Source: Simmondsia chinensis
Lineage: Eukaryota; Streptophyta; Magnoliopsida; Caryophyllales; Simmondsiaceae
Reading direction: 5' to 3'
Assembly: GCA_018398585.1 (NCBI GenBank)
Contig: JAGTTD010000005.1
Location: 11,955,355-12,019,354 of the forward strand
Length of the DNA stretch: 64,000 bases
A program made the position numbers and the translations under genes. Under the pieces are notes generated by a model, which searched no databases, was not told the origin of the DNA, and saw only the letters and a program-made list of their open reading frames with translations. Shown one piece after another: positions 12,063-24,214 of the stretch (the stretch's first letter is position 1; each line of letters starts with the position of its first letter).

Positions 12063-12569
12063 TGTGCATGCACTAATGGCTTTTATTAGTGCTCGTATTA
12101 TTATTTGTTTCACTCATGTGGTTATACTTGTTGCCGTTTTTATTGTTGTAGACGCAGAAGTTGTTCTTGTTGTTCATGTTACTACTATTACTGCTATTAA
12201 CATAGGTAAGGTGAGCATAATGAAACTACAATATTATACATATGCTAGAGTTTTGAAAGTAGAATTAGAAAAATGGCACTTATGAATGAAATTATGTTGT
12301 ACAAAATGCAGGGACCAACCATACATGGCACAAAAAATAACCAATAAAGAGTAATTATAAAAGATAGTTTTCTCTTGCAACCCACTCATCAACATCGCCT
12401 CCCACCACCACCTCCAACTCCACTCCGCTCCACCACAATTGCCTCCATCACTCCACCACCACCTCAGTCAACTCTCTCTCTCTCTCTCCCTCTCTCCACC
12501 CCAAGGGCCACAAGCCCACCATCATGGGTTACTAGTCCAATTCTAGTCGAAGGAAAGCTTCACTAAGTT
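12063..12569. other. Intergenic DNA with CT-rich tract
   Basis: No gene seen. 12375-12500 is rich in CCACCACC and CTCTCTCT runs that resemble a plant 5' leader, but no splice-compatible coding exon follows. The open frame 12375-12566 is low-complexity Pro/Thr/Ser and not convincing. Confidence 0.5.
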
Positions 12570-13881
12570 TGCTAATCTATAAGGCAAGTTTATTTGGGTT
12601 GACACTAGAACTTCTACAATGAGATGTGTTAAGGATACTATTGAAACATGCCTCCCTTCGTTTATACATGAAGTGATGCAAGAGCAGGTTGACGAGGGAT
12701 CCCATTTGATGTGTGTGAAAGAAGCTAGTATTTCTAAAATTATCTCTAATTGCTCCCCAAAAGTAACCGCCCTTGCTATCTATGCTAGGCTCTCCAGGGA
12801 ATGGAATCATCTTCTCAGGTTGATAATAACTTCAGAGCGTGCATCATTCGGAGAACTCGCCGTCCAATTGATCCTTCCTTGCATGAGCTCTCAGTGGCTG
12901 GCATGGGAGGTTATAGAGATCCATAGGTCCTCTATCTAGGTGTATAAGATATAACATGAGGTATGTGGGGTGTGGCATTGGCCATTTTGACAATCACGTT
13001 GGAGGCCAGTTTTTTGGTGCATGGGGCTGGAATATTCATCAGTCATATCCAGCCGTCCTATCTACTTTTATCTAGTCAAATTTCCCAGCATCAACTTAGG
13101 CAACTTAGCCTCCTCTTGCCTTAACCTTGAACTAGGTTGGTCTGGATGACTCTGAACAGTCCCAAAATCACTTACAAAATCTTCAAATCCGAGCTCAGGA
13201 CACCGCTAGTGTTATAGATTCTGGGTCTTCAGGACCTGAGTATCCATCATATTTTGAACCACTGTTGGCTTCATTGGCCCCTTTGGTGGAATCTAGTAAG
13301 GTGGGGAAGAGAAGAGGGAAGAAGGTGGTAGGCCTTCAAGGTACTAGTTTTGTTTCTTCGAAGAGGAGTCGTAGAGTACAAAAGCGTAAGATTAAAGAGC
13401 AAGCAAAGTAGGATCTGCAACAATTCTTAAAGAATATGTCTCCCAAGAAGTGTGCAAAGAAACAGATCAAATCCTCTGGTAAAAAAAAAAAAGGTGAGGT
13501 GTACGTGGCACTATGAGAAAAAACTTGATTTGACTTATGATGGTGATGAATTGGATATGGTTGAGTAGTTTGCAAAAATGGAATAGGGTTTTAAGTGTTC
13601 TAACCCCCCTGTCAATCTCATATCCAATTTTGGTACAATTGACCATTTTTTTCCTACTCATGGCCCGTCTGAACTTGTGGTGTTCTATATATGTAGTGTC
13701 TGTTGGATTATTTCCTGCCTATTTATTTTTATTTTTTGGTTTTGTCCTATTTTTCTATTTTTTTTCTGGCTACTTCTGTATTTTCTCCCTGATTCTCACT
13801 TTTATGCAGGTTCACTATGGCCTTGTTTGTACGAGTTGGACAATTTGTACTACAATCGTGTCGGTAATTATCGAAAAAAAA
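12570..13881 (+). mobile_element. Half-LINE copy A (ORF1-only non-LTR element), 5'-truncated
   Basis: Reading through frame changes, 12592-12830 gives the gag-like segment 'VDTRTSTMRC' and 'ISNCSPKVTA'. 13200-13480 gives a basic block ('KVVGLQGTSFVSSKRSRR', 'IKEQAK'). 13520-13590 gives the ORF1 terminus 'KKLDLTYDGDELDMVE'. A T-rich 3' UTR then runs to TTATCG and an eight-base A-run at 13874-13881. No endonuclease or reverse-transcriptase motif lies between the ORF1 end and the tail. Copies B (32330-34375, minus) and C (60290-61972, plus) have the same layout. Stops and frameshifts show it is not translated intact. The 5' boundary is approximate. Confidence 0.65.
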
Positions 13882-13885
13882 TTAA

Positions 13886-14179
13886 TTAGGTACCCTGAAG
13901 TTTGATTATTTAGCACCTAGGTACCTTAATATTTCAATATATATAATGAGATATCCTGAGATTTTAAAATTTTATGACTTAGGTACCTTATGTTGGAATT
14001 TGATAAAATTTTACAAGAATCTAACTAATTTTATATACAAATGATAATATTGTACATTATTATGATAATATATATAAGTCAATTTAATGCTTTCTGCAAA
14101 AATTCAATAAACTGTGATAAAAAGGGCATCAAATGTTGATGTAATTACCTATTGCAAAATCATGTCATGTTAGTATTTT
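13886..14179. mobile_element. Left half of split foldback element
   Basis: Contains the foldback-family words TAGGTACCCTGAAGTTT, CACCTAGGTACCTT, TTTCAATATATATAATGAGA and ACTTAGGTACC, like the left arm at 536-680. The matching right arm appears, inverted, at 29351-29603 beyond the copia element. The two halves are separated by the copia insertion and meet at its ATTTT target duplication (14175-14179 and 29346-29350). It immediately follows the A-tail of half-LINE copy A. No coding content. Confidence 0.6.
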
Positions 14180-14817
14180 TGTTGATATATTTTCAAAATA
14201 AGATAAATAAGAATTGTGAATGAAGTATTTAAAGTTGGTCCCAAAGTTTATTCTAAGTGTTTTTATGTGTATTGGGATGTATGTGTGTCGACACACAGGG
14301 CTCGTGTGTTGACATACAATCCTACAGAACAGTGCTGCAAAGGTGTGTGTCAACACACAAAGCCCGTGCGTCAACACACAAACTTACAGAAAGCACAGTG
14401 CAGAGCTGTGTGTCGACATGCATCACCTGTGTGTCGACACACAGGACAATTTTTTAACAGTTTTTCGCACAATAACTTTCGGCTTTTGGCGCCTCTTTTC
14501 AGGGTGTATTTTGGGACGTCTATTTTCCCAATTCTTCTATATATATTCCTTTGGTCTTTGCTTGTTTGGATGATGAACATATAGAAAGTGAATGCACTTA
14601 TAAGAATTGGAATTTTGTTTTAGCGAAAACATCATTCTCATTGTCTCTTCTATCTCTCCTCATACATACTTTCTCCTTCATCTATTTTGGTTATCATTGC
14701 ATTCCCGAGACTATTTTCTACACTGAAATAAGTCTTAAGAAAAGTGGTCACACGCCTCAAAACCTATAGATCTCCTGGTTACCCGTTACGTGCAAATTGA
14801 AAGAGTTTACTCTAACA
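14180..14817 (+). repeat. Left LTR of the copia element
   Basis: 638 bp, TG...CA ends. It holds an array of near-palindromes around GTGTGTCGACACAC (14283-14452), then a short AT-rich, promoter-like stretch with TATATATAT near 14540. It is 48 bp longer than the right LTR, mainly because the right copy has lost sequence between paired palindromes. Confidence 0.92.
14283..14452. repeat. Palindrome array in copia LTR
   Basis: About six copies of a 14-16-bp palindrome with core TGTGTCGACACA, some with CAACAC or CGACAT variants. They are arranged as three roughly 60-bp units, two palindromes per unit, separated by short spacers such as CAGGGCTC. The right LTR (28850-28977) retains fewer copies. 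Confidence 0.85.
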
Positions 14818-14858
14818 ATCTTATGACTAAATTTCTTTTATTGTGATCTTGGTTTGAT

Positions 14859-15660
14859 ATGGCATCGTCACTGAGGGAGATGACAGCGAATTTTGTGAAA
14901 TTGGACGATTTTTATGGCAGTAATTTCCACCGTTGATAGAGGAAGATGCACTTCCTGATCACTACCCTAAATGTGGTGTATGTCCTGAATACACCATTCT
15001 CTACCCCCGCTACTAAGGAGGAGGAGACGCTGGCCGAGCAACGAGCCCGGTTGAAATGGGAGAATGATGATTACATCTGTAGATGGCACATACTCAACAG
15101 GATGACAGATGCCCTCTTCGACATCTACTCCAACGTGCCTACTGCAAAGGAATTGTGGGATGCTCTTGAGGCACGCTACATGGCAGAGGATGCCACAAGT
15201 AAGAAATTTTTAGTTAGTCAGTTTAATAATTACAAGATGGTTGATGAACGTCTGGTCGTGGAGCAATTCCATGAAATAGAATGAATTTTAAATAATTTTA
15301 AACAACATAGCATGAATATAGACAATACCATCGTTGTGTCTTCTTTGATTGACAAACTTCCCCCTTCGTGGAGAGACATTAAGAAATCTCTCAAACACAT
15401 GAAGGAAGATATGTCAATCAAAGAGTTGGCTAACCATTTACGAATTGAGGAAGGTTACAGGTTATAGAATGACAACAAGGAACGCCCCGGTGACATTGGG
15501 AAAATCAATGTTACAGAAGAAGGCCAATCGAGTAAAGGAACCAAAAGAACCGGACATTCCTAAAAGAAGCAAAATGAGAAGAAGGCCAAACTGGTCTGTT
15601 GGGAGTGTCAGAAGCCCGGTCACCTAAGGAGGGACTGTTTTCACCTAAAGAATAAGAAAG
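14859..15660 (+). pseudogene. Copia gag (UBN2-type) with zinc knuckle, broken
   Basis: ATG at 14859 starts 'MASSLREMTANFVKLDDFYG'. A frameshift near 14932 moves the frame to 'KMHFLITTLNVVYVLNTPFS'. 15050-15280 carries the gag core ('AKELWDALEARYMAEDAT'), stopped by TGA at 15282. It resumes with 'IDKLPPSWRDIKKSLKHM' and 'ELANHLRIEEGYR' before another break near 15466. Around 15595-15640 lies the CCHC knuckle 'CWECQKPGHLRRDC'. Gag would form the cytoplasmic particle and bind element RNA. Three or more lesions prevent a full product. Confidence 0.85.
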
Positions 15661-15739
15661 GCAAGGGGCTTGATCATCGCAACAAAAATTCGAATGATAG
15701 GTTCGTGGCGATGATATCAGAGATCAATCTAGTCGAGAG

Positions 15740-17170
15740 TGATGACTCTTGGTGGATTGACTCAGGGGCCACAAAACATATTTTAAAGACAAGGGTTTCT
15801 TCAAAGTTTTAGAACCCATAAACAACGGAACTGTGTTGTTTATGTGTCATGGAGCGAGTGTGCCGGTTAAGGGCAAGGGAAAAATTGACTTCCTTTTCAC
15901 TTCCGGGAAAACCCTTACCCTAACCGATGTATGCTACGCCCCGGATGTTAAGAAGAACCTAGTGTCTAGTGGCCTATTGAGTAGGTTCAAGTTCAAGTTG
16001 ATCTTCGAGGCCAACAAGGTTGTTGTGTCGAAGGGGGGTGTCCTTATGGGCAAGAGATACCTATGTAATGGAATGTTTTAATTAAACGTTAATAATAAAA
16101 TTGATAGTTCGATTTATATGCTTGACTCTTCGTATTTATGGCATCAAAGATTAGGACATGTGAATTTCCATAGAATGCATAAAATGGTTAATTCGTCTTT
16201 AATACCACGTATTGATAAAGTGGATGATAAATGCAAAACGTGTATGTTAACGAAAATAATGAAGTTATCATTTCCATCGGTTCAAAGAGAAACGAATTTA
16301 CTTGATTTAGTACATAGCAATCTTTGTGAATTTAAAAGCACTCCGACCGTAGGAAGAAAAAGATATTTTATAACATTCATTGACGATTCCTCGAGATTTT
16401 GCTATGTGTATTTAATTAATCATAAAGATGAGTCACTAGAGAGGTTTAAGGCATATAAAGCGGAAACCGAACTACACTGTGAGACCTTCCTCAAACGACT
16501 TAGATCGGACCGTGGTGGAGAATACTATGATCCCAAGTATTTTGAAACCACCAGTATTTTGCATGAAATCACGGCACCCTACACGCCACAACAAAATGGC
16601 GTGGCTGAGAGGAAAAACCGGACTCTAACTGAAATGGTCAATTCAATGTTGTCCTACTTCGATCTCAGCGGTGAGTTTTCGGGTGAGGCTATATTAAAGG
16701 CCTGTCATATTTTAAATCGAGTTCCAAACAAGAAAAGCAAAATAACCCCGTATGAATATTGGAAAGGTTGACCCCCAAACTTGAGTTGTCTTAAGGTGTG
16801 GAGGTGTAGGGCAGTTGTTAAAATCCCTGAACTTAAACGTAAAAAGTTAGGTGAGAGAGGCATCGATAGCATATTTGTTAGATATGCATCACATAGTAAG
16901 GCATATCGATTCTATATAATTGAGCCTAATGATTATATCAATGTTAACACGATAATAGAATCAAGAGATGCCATCTTTGACGAGAATCGGCTTACCTCTA
17001 TCCCTAGACCTAGGCACTATGCACCGGTTGAAAATGACACACCAATGTCTTATGGTGATGATGATCATCATGAGAAGGAACAATTCCCTAATGTTGCTCT
17101 AGAACTCCGAAGGAGTAAGAGAGCAAAGAAAGAGAAATCTTTTGTTCGGACTTCTACACATATTTTGTAA
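15740..17170 (+). pseudogene. Copia protease and integrase segment of pol, broken
   Basis: Protease is marked by 'WWIDSGATKH' (about 15750-15780; active-site D-S-G), then a frameshift, then 15833-16081. Integrase spans 16118-16771 and 16781-17170. The zinc-binding part is 'WHQRLGHVNFHRM' with 'CKTCML'. Core motifs are 'FIDDSSRFCYVYL', 'SDRGGEYY' and '[15 protein letters not shown]', and the C-terminal region is 'GIDSIFVRYASHSKAYRFY'. A stop separates the last two blocks at 16769-16771. The frame ends 44 bp before the nested LTR element begins. RT continues at 26650 on the other side. Confidence 0.88.
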
Positions 17171-17213
17171 AAGGTTAGAGAAATGGTGTGCAAAGCGTGA
17201 CCCCAAACTATTG

Positions 17214-18036
17214 TGTTGGAACCAAATAGTTGCGATAATTAGAAGTAAAATCCCGATAATGCACATTAGCATAGGCGTGCCCCAGAAGCAAACAATCATG
17301 AGAAACAAAATAATATACAAAATATATAAAGTAGAAGGATATCACCTGAAACGTTGGAAATGACGAAGTACCAATAATGTAACAGTTGAGCGAGGCGCGG
17401 ATCACGCTCTCTTTTGCACCCCTCTCGAATCTAAGTCAGTGCAGTAGGTTCCGACGCGCTGCCTCCAGGATACAACGCCCAACTAATGTTAACGCTCCCT
17501 TGCTCTGCACAACCAAGAAAGCCCGAGCCCCCCACTGCACCTTACTTAGCCAAAATAGAAAAAAAAAACAATTTCCTTTTTTTTTTTTAAGTAGCGATGC
17601 AGTTAGTTGTTTTTTTTTTTTTCCTTTCTTTTCTTTTTTTTTTTCTCCCACTTTACCAATTTTTAACTATATGTATTTATAGGCGAACTACAATGATCAA
17701 ATAGCTTCCTTATTAAATTCAAAGCTATTTAGTATTTTGTAACCGGCAATATGAAATTGGCATATCATTATGACAAAGAATTTAAAGCTATAAATTAATC
17801 ATTAATTTTGAAATATATGTATATATATTTAAAACTAGACTTAAATGTTTATTTCATATGTAAAATATAATTCTTTCCATTCAAAGAAAATTTACCCACA
17901 TAAATGACATCTTTAAACCAAGATTGAGTTTGAAATCGTAACCGAAAATAAGATTTAAATTGGGAGTTTCAAAGGCTTTAATTTCAAAGTTTAATGGGAG
18001 ACCAATAAAGTATATTTTTTATTAAAATATCCAACA
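17214..18036 (-). repeat. LTR of the codeless element (3' LTR in minus orientation)
   Basis: 823 bp, ends TGTTGGA and TCCAACA. It contains long A and T runs (17558-17645). It differs from the other LTR by a roughly 35-bp segment present only here (about 17693-17730) and by point changes. Short open frames inside it are incidental. Confidence 0.85.
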
Positions 18037-19640
18037 ATCCCCCACTTATTTTAATAAAAATGAACAAGGATAGTTTTTTGTTTGAAAAGAAACATATTTT
18101 GGCTAAGTGAGGACCCCATGCATCATGAGAGTGGCAATGCCTTTAAACCCTCACTTAGTGGTTCAGCAGCTCCCATACTAGAACCACAGTGGACTTAGCT
18201 TTTAAACCTTGGTTGCACCACTTTTTGTAGAGTGCTTCATACACACGGTATCCAAGGTGCTCCCATAGGCTCTCTAAAGCGTGCACATTATGGCCCTGTG
18301 TATCATCCTGGATTCATGAACGCTCTAGAGAGTTAGCCGAAACTCTCATAGGAAGCGGCCTTACTCCCACACTCATATAGGTGAGTCTATCAGGAGTGTA
18401 CTCGTGGCCATACACCCCACCCCAACATAGGGGCTATAGACCTCATTAAGAGCGCAACTAGCTCAACCTCAATATCGCCACAAGTAAGCATGCCGCACCA
18501 TAGGGATGAACTAAAATAAAGTAAAACGCATGCTAACCCCTGATCACTCCATGATTCGTTTGTCCCTTTTCAGGGTACCCTCATAGGTGACCCAATTTCT
18601 TTTTTAGGCTTAAGTCTCATCCCCCTCGATGCCATCCAGATCTTAACTCTAGCTAGAGCTTTTATGCTCTCGTAAATCATAATGTAACATCATTGGCGCC
18701 GTTATTAAGAGATCTGAACCTATCATTCTTATGGTTTTATCGTATATTTTTCTGTACATATATGATAATAGTGGCACAAGTAAAACTATGTAATATGTCT
18801 TTTTTCAACACTTTTCCAAACAACATGAGATTTGTTTCACTTCCTTGCATCATTGGCACTACACTGCCTTTGATGCTCGCCCAACAACAAACTCACAAGC
18901 CGATTGTGGCAAGTCCATCATGGACAACACATCAACTTCAATATGCCACTATACCATGATTGCCTCATTCATGCCTCCGGTGCCTATAATACGTCAAAGT
19001 ATTTGCCCCAACGACACACCTACACTCAAGAGTACGAGATCAAGAAACACACATTTTAGGCGATATGGTTAGCGCTTTCCCTTCATCTTTGTGATCAAGT
19101 TTGCAATATCAACATACTCCCTTATCTAACGCACCGACTATATTAAGGGAGGAACAACCAATTAAACAATGATATGTTTGACAATGTTCTTTAATTAGCA
19201 CCACTTGTTGATCGACTAAAGTCAATCATAATTTTTTTTTACACAATGACTTCATTTGCTATGTCTAGACATTCTAAACAAAATAAACTACCAAAGGAAT
19301 TGGCATTGGCTCATTTTGGAGCTTAGAGCGATCGACCCTTTCTTTTCCTTGATGCAACAATTTTGAGCATCTTTCTTTCCATTATGATCCATCTAAATAG
19401 GGTAAATCTAATGACCCTATATTGCAGACAAAGAAAAAAAAAAATACCACGGTCAACCATCTGTGATTTCATCATCTTTATTTCTTAAAAACATGATTGA
19501 CTAGGATTTTCAAAAAAAAAAAAAAAATTTAATGTGATTGACCCCCACTATTGGAAACATAAAAGAAGTTTATTTCATTGATTGGAATATAGGCACATCT
19601 ATGTAATATATTATCAATATTACATTTCCTTTAAAGTAAT
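18037..19640 (-). other. Interior of codeless LTR element, left of the CACTA insertion
   Basis: 1.6 kb with no retroviral-type motif in six frames. 18100-18690 is GC-moderate and repeats short words such as CTCCCATA and CTCTAGAGAG, unlike the AT-rich surroundings. This suggests a conserved non-coding leader or internal region of the element family rather than a gene. Confidence 0.5.
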
Positions 19641-19667
19641 TGTCACTACAATAAAAGTGACCACTAC

Positions 19668-20075
19668 CAACAGTAGTATTTCAGGTTTTGTTGGTAATGG
19701 TTGTACATTACCAACAGCAAAATGTTACTGTTGGCAATGACTCGGAAGGAGTAGGAAGTGAAAATAATAAAGATCTAGTCCCAACAAAAGTAGATTTCTG
19801 TTGGTATTGATGTAGTCAATCCCAACAGAATAGATTTCTGTTGGTATTGACTAGCTCAATACCAACAGAAACAAATTCTGTTGCTATTGACCAGCTCAAT
19901 GCCAACAGAAATAAGTGCTATTGGTATTGACTAGCTTAATGCCAGCAGAAATAAGTATTATTGGTATTGACTAGCTCAATGTCTGCAAAAATAAATTTTG
20001 TTGGTATTAACTAGATCATTACCAAATAAAATAAATTTTGTTGGTATTGACTAAATTAGTACCAATAGATGTATT
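19668..20075. repeat. Left subterminal repeats of CACTA element
   Basis: Alternating forward and inverted copies of TTTCTGTTGGTATTGAC and CAATACCAACAGAA, at spacings of about 30-60 bp and degenerating inward. Arrays like this in En/Spm elements are the binding sites for the element-encoded subterminal-binding protein. Confidence 0.85.
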
Positions 20076-20420
20076 TATCAATAAACAAAATTTCAAAAAA
20101 ATTAGTAATTATAAAAAATTTTATTAGAGCAATTTAGATATTAATGCCGTAAAGTTTGACATATCAATTTTATAGTGCTTTTTGTGAAATAATTTTTTAG
20201 TTAAAAATATAATTAAAAAATAGTTTAAATAACGATCTGTATTGGTGTAAGTAGGTCCCATTTTCTTTCTTACCGTCATTTAGATGATTTTATAAAATAT
20301 ACATAACTTGCTGTATTAAAATATTATTTCATAAAATTTATGAACTAAAAACTTAGTACACTAAACCTCATACTAGTAATAAGTTATAATTGAACTTGTA
20401 CTTTAAATAATTTATCTTTA

Positions 20421-20465
<45 letters not shown>
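20421..20465. repeat. AAT trinucleotide microsatellite
   Basis: About 15 uninterrupted AAT units inside the CACTA element. Confidence 0.95.
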
Positions 20466-20466
<1 letters not shown>

Positions 20467-20814
20467 TTTTCAAAAAATTTTTATTTTCCCTCTTCACTTT
20501 CATTGTCCCTCCATTCTTTAATTTTATTTTTATATTTATACTTTACTTATTACCAAATTCTAACATTCACTTACGTATCTCTACTTTACCCAATCTCTTC
20601 CCCAACCACCGGTTACCCTAAACCATCGATCCTACCAGCTTGCACCGGCAACCACCATCCATGAGCTCCCCAATGCTCCACCACAACCACAAACACCACC
20701 CATTTACATCCCTAATATCCCCAATTTTTTTTTGAACAACCTAATATCCCCAATTTGTTTTCAAAAATTCAAGGAGTTTGATTAAAAAAAAAAAAGTAAT
20801 TCAAAAACAAAGTT

Positions 20815-21140
20815 ACTGTTCAAAGCTAACCCATCCTCTCCTTCTCTCTATCTTCGTTCATCTTCATTTCTCTCTCTCTCTTTTTGACTCAAACTCAGAT
20901 CGACGCCCCGTCGCCGTCGCCGGCTCGTCGCTTTACCTGCTCGCCGTCCCGTCGCCATCGCTGTCACCGCTCGCCCCGTCACCGTTGTCGGTCGCCACTC
21001 ATCCTCCGTTGCCGCTCGCTCACGGCTCTTCTCTCTCTATTTTCACCTCTCCCTCTCTTTTTTCGTTCACATTTTCGTTAGTTTTTTCATTGTTTTTTGT
21101 TGATTTTGCATATTGCTGTTGATTGTGTCTTGAAATTGAA
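20815..21140 (+). other. Leader-like CT/GC-rich segment inside CACTA
   Basis: A CT-rich run (20840-20885) leads into a short GC-rich stretch dominated by CGTCGCC-type words (20899-21020), then TTTTGTTGATTT-type sequence and AACCCTAGA words. This resembles the 5' untranslated region and first-exon area of a plant gene, either the element's ancestral gene or a captured host promoter. No start codon leads into a recognisable protein; the frames at 20778-21122 and 20884-21081 are Ser/Arg/Leu-rich low-complexity. Confidence 0.35.
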
Positions 21141-22645
21141 CCCTAGACAAAAAAATGGGAACCCTAGACCTTATTTGCAACTCTTGAGATCAACCGATTT
21201 CTTCTTTTGTGAAAATAAACCCTAATTAACTTATATCACTATTTTTCTTGGGTTACTCTTTATTTTTGTTAATTTAAGTTAAAATAGCTCCCAAAGTATA
21301 AAACCAACATTGGTGTTGACCTCTCAAGGTTGCCATTTTCTCCTTTTGTGGTAAGCTTATATCTATTGATTGTAAATTTGAGTTATGGATTTCAGTTGTT
21401 TGAATTGAACGTACTTGACCTTTGTGGCAGTATGTTAAGTTTATGATATGCAATCTAGTTGGTTAAGCTAGAACCTTGCTTGGTTGGTTGTGCATTTCAT
21501 AATTTCTGGAGTAATGTTCCAACTTATATGAACTTTGAATTGAACTTCACGGGTTAAATTCTATTCTAATAACGTATTTGTAAAACAATTCCAGATCAGA
21601 CTGTCAACCACTAGGTTAAGATTTTTGAAAATTTTAATGCTCTAAAGCTAAACTGGGATGTTATCAAACGGTTGAGAAAGATTTGAGGCCTTAGTTGCTG
21701 ATTTCATAGTTGTTAGTTTCATAACATATGACTTCAAGCTCAAATGTAAAAATTTAGCTAAAAAGTTCTGTTTTGGTAATTGGTATTGGAATATCATGTT
21801 GAGCATATCATTTTGGCATGTCTAATCATTTTTCTCTGTTTATTATTTTTTAGAATTAGTTGAAATGTTGTGAAATACCTTGGATTAGTATTCTATTATT
21901 TCAGTTAGGCCTTTAAATCAGTGCCCTAAGGTAAGTCTTTTTACAGTTCATCGAATACTTATTGATTGGTTTATTAGCATAGCAGCTTTCTATGTTCTTC
22001 ATATGTTTCTTGTCATTATGAAAGTTTATGAGCATAGTGTGTATGACTTTTTTAGGATACAAGGTTAAATTAACAAAGTTCGATAGGTTTGTGCAAGTAA
22101 TCTGCTCTTTATATGTTATCTCTTGTTCTTTTATCAACAACTATGTTAAAACGTGAAACATCCATGGGCTCTTCAATATATGTTTTAGTCTCTAGAGTTT
22201 TGAAACTATACTCTAAATACCTACTTCTAACTTTCCATCATGTCTTGCTTTCATTTTGTTATACAAGAAATGATTTGCCTAAGTTCTTTGACATGGCACT
22301 CAGAACCATGTAAGTTTCTAAGACTTAGTTTAGTGCAAATGTAATGGGCATTTGATTCCATGGTTATAATTCTTATGTCCACTAAACGATTCTTAGACAC
22401 TAAGGTACATATGTATTGGGCATTTGCTTCTAGTGAATTTAATTTCCTGCTTCAAAATCTTTTTGATGAACCATTATTGCATAAAGTATAATTTTGTATA
22501 TTTCAGCGATCAGTTGTGCTTTATTCCCTTGCTTCCAAAGAACTATTTTTCCTGAATAAGTGCTGAGGTTTCTTTTTGCAGTTATTCTGATTTTGGTGTA
22601 TGCTCTTATTTCTTGTTATTCATCTTGAATTAGTTATCTTGTAGG

Positions 22646-22720
22646 TCCTGTTGACAGGATTTAGAAGCCTTCCACCACTTTTTGAAGCAACTCCTAGTGA
22701 TGTTCATGGATTAACATTAG
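22646..22720 (+). other. Possible captured exon inside CACTA
   Basis: After TATCTTGTAG, a stretch reads as 'LLTGFRSLPPLFEATPSDV' and continues to 'LAS', then meets GTAAGTAT, a good splice-donor sequence. The acceptor-like start, open frame and donor-like end make a plausible internal exon of a captured or ancestral gene. I do not recognise the protein. Neighbouring candidate exons could not be assembled. This may also be chance. Confidence 0.3.
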
Positions 22721-24214
22721 CAAGTAAGTATATTAACTAGTATTTATGTGATATAATTGAGTGAATCATATTGAGTTGATCATTTATTTGGCATTTTTAT
22801 TCTTTCTATGATATAATTGAGTGAATCATATTGACTATTGTTGCTTCTTAGAAACATTTTCTCCATTGGACTCAAATTTAGGTAACTCTGAAATGTACTG
22901 TAAATGGTTATAATGAAATAGATGTACTCAAGGTAGTTATGTGTTACTTGTGTTTAATTTGATGCCAAGGAGAAACCTAGTGACATGTTGGTTGTGTTCA
23001 TTCCCTGTTTAAGAAGCCATTGTTTTGGAAAATGTATTTCGCAAGTTCGTGAATATGGGCACCCAAGCAAACTGTTATATAGTTTGGTGGATTTTGATAG
23101 ATTACAAAACCTTTTTCTTCTTATGTTTGATACATTGGAAGCTAAATAGGGTTTGCAAATAAAGATTTTCATATATGTTTGTGTCTGCTAGACCATGTGG
23201 GGGTTTACTTTTGAAAGACTCATCCTTTATAACTAGCAAAGACTAGAAATCGTCTATACATAACTGGTTTTAGATGCGGATAATGATATATATATAGTTC
23301 AATTGTTTGTGTGTATGTATGACGTTTTAGATGTATTTATGAAGTATAATGAATTCATTTTTCATGTGATAATACTGCAGTTGGGTGAACATTTCTTGGG
23401 AGAAAACTGCATTTGAGGGAAATATACATTGACATTATTGATGCTTATGAGTTAATAACCATATTAATTGGGAGCTCACATTCTTATGATTGTTTACCAA
23501 TGAATAGCTCTAAAATGCATATGAATTTGCATGAGTTAGTACATGATGTTTATAAGTTAAGAGATGTAGAGGAAATCATGACATACTCCTTTCTAAATTC
23601 AGATATAGGAGTTAAACTTTCTATTACATTATGCAAATATGAATGTTTTAGTGTCATAATATATTCCAATTGAAAGTCATGTTCTCTATTTACTAAGGAA
23701 ATCCTTATGATGTTGTGTATAGGCTCTATGATAATGTTTTAGTGTAATAATTTGCCTTTATGCTAAAAAATTAAGATTGAGCTTATGTTGTTGTTTAATG
23801 TCTCTATTGGTCATTGTCATCGGAAAATGGAAGATCATTGGATGATGAGCTTAATCACGAATGTGAAGAGGAAGATTTGTCGATGAAGATTATGTGTAGG
23901 AAGATATATGATGTTGGTTGTTCTTGTTGTAGATAAATTACTTAGAACTTTTTGGTAGATGATGGATTTTTCTTTTTAGCTATTTGTACTGGTTAGATTA
24001 GATTTTGGATGGAGTTGTAGATTTGTATTGGATGCTTTCCTTTTGTTGTGGATTAAACATGGATGGAGTTGTATACATTTTGGATGCAATGATAGACTTG
24101 ATTATATAAATTGGTAAATTGTTGTAACGAGGTAATGCCACCCACAAACTATGTTTTTGATGTAGAGAGTAGCAATATGAAATTATTGTTGGTAATAAAA
24201 AAATAAGCCTTTAG

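Noticed and set aside
19690..20075. Regularly spaced repeats resembling a CRISPR array
   Set aside because: Repeats occur in both orientations with irregular spacing, sit next to a CACTA terminal repeat, and are mirrored at the other end; this is a plant nuclear sequence.
20778..21122. 114-aa frame with GC-rich start, possible host gene first exon
   Set aside because: Low-complexity Ser/Leu/Pro translation with no downstream coding exon that can be joined; kept only as a leader-like segment.
23413..23673. 86-aa frame inside the CACTA element as transposase remnant
   Set aside because: No transposase or DNA-binding motif visible; likely chance in AT-rich sequence.
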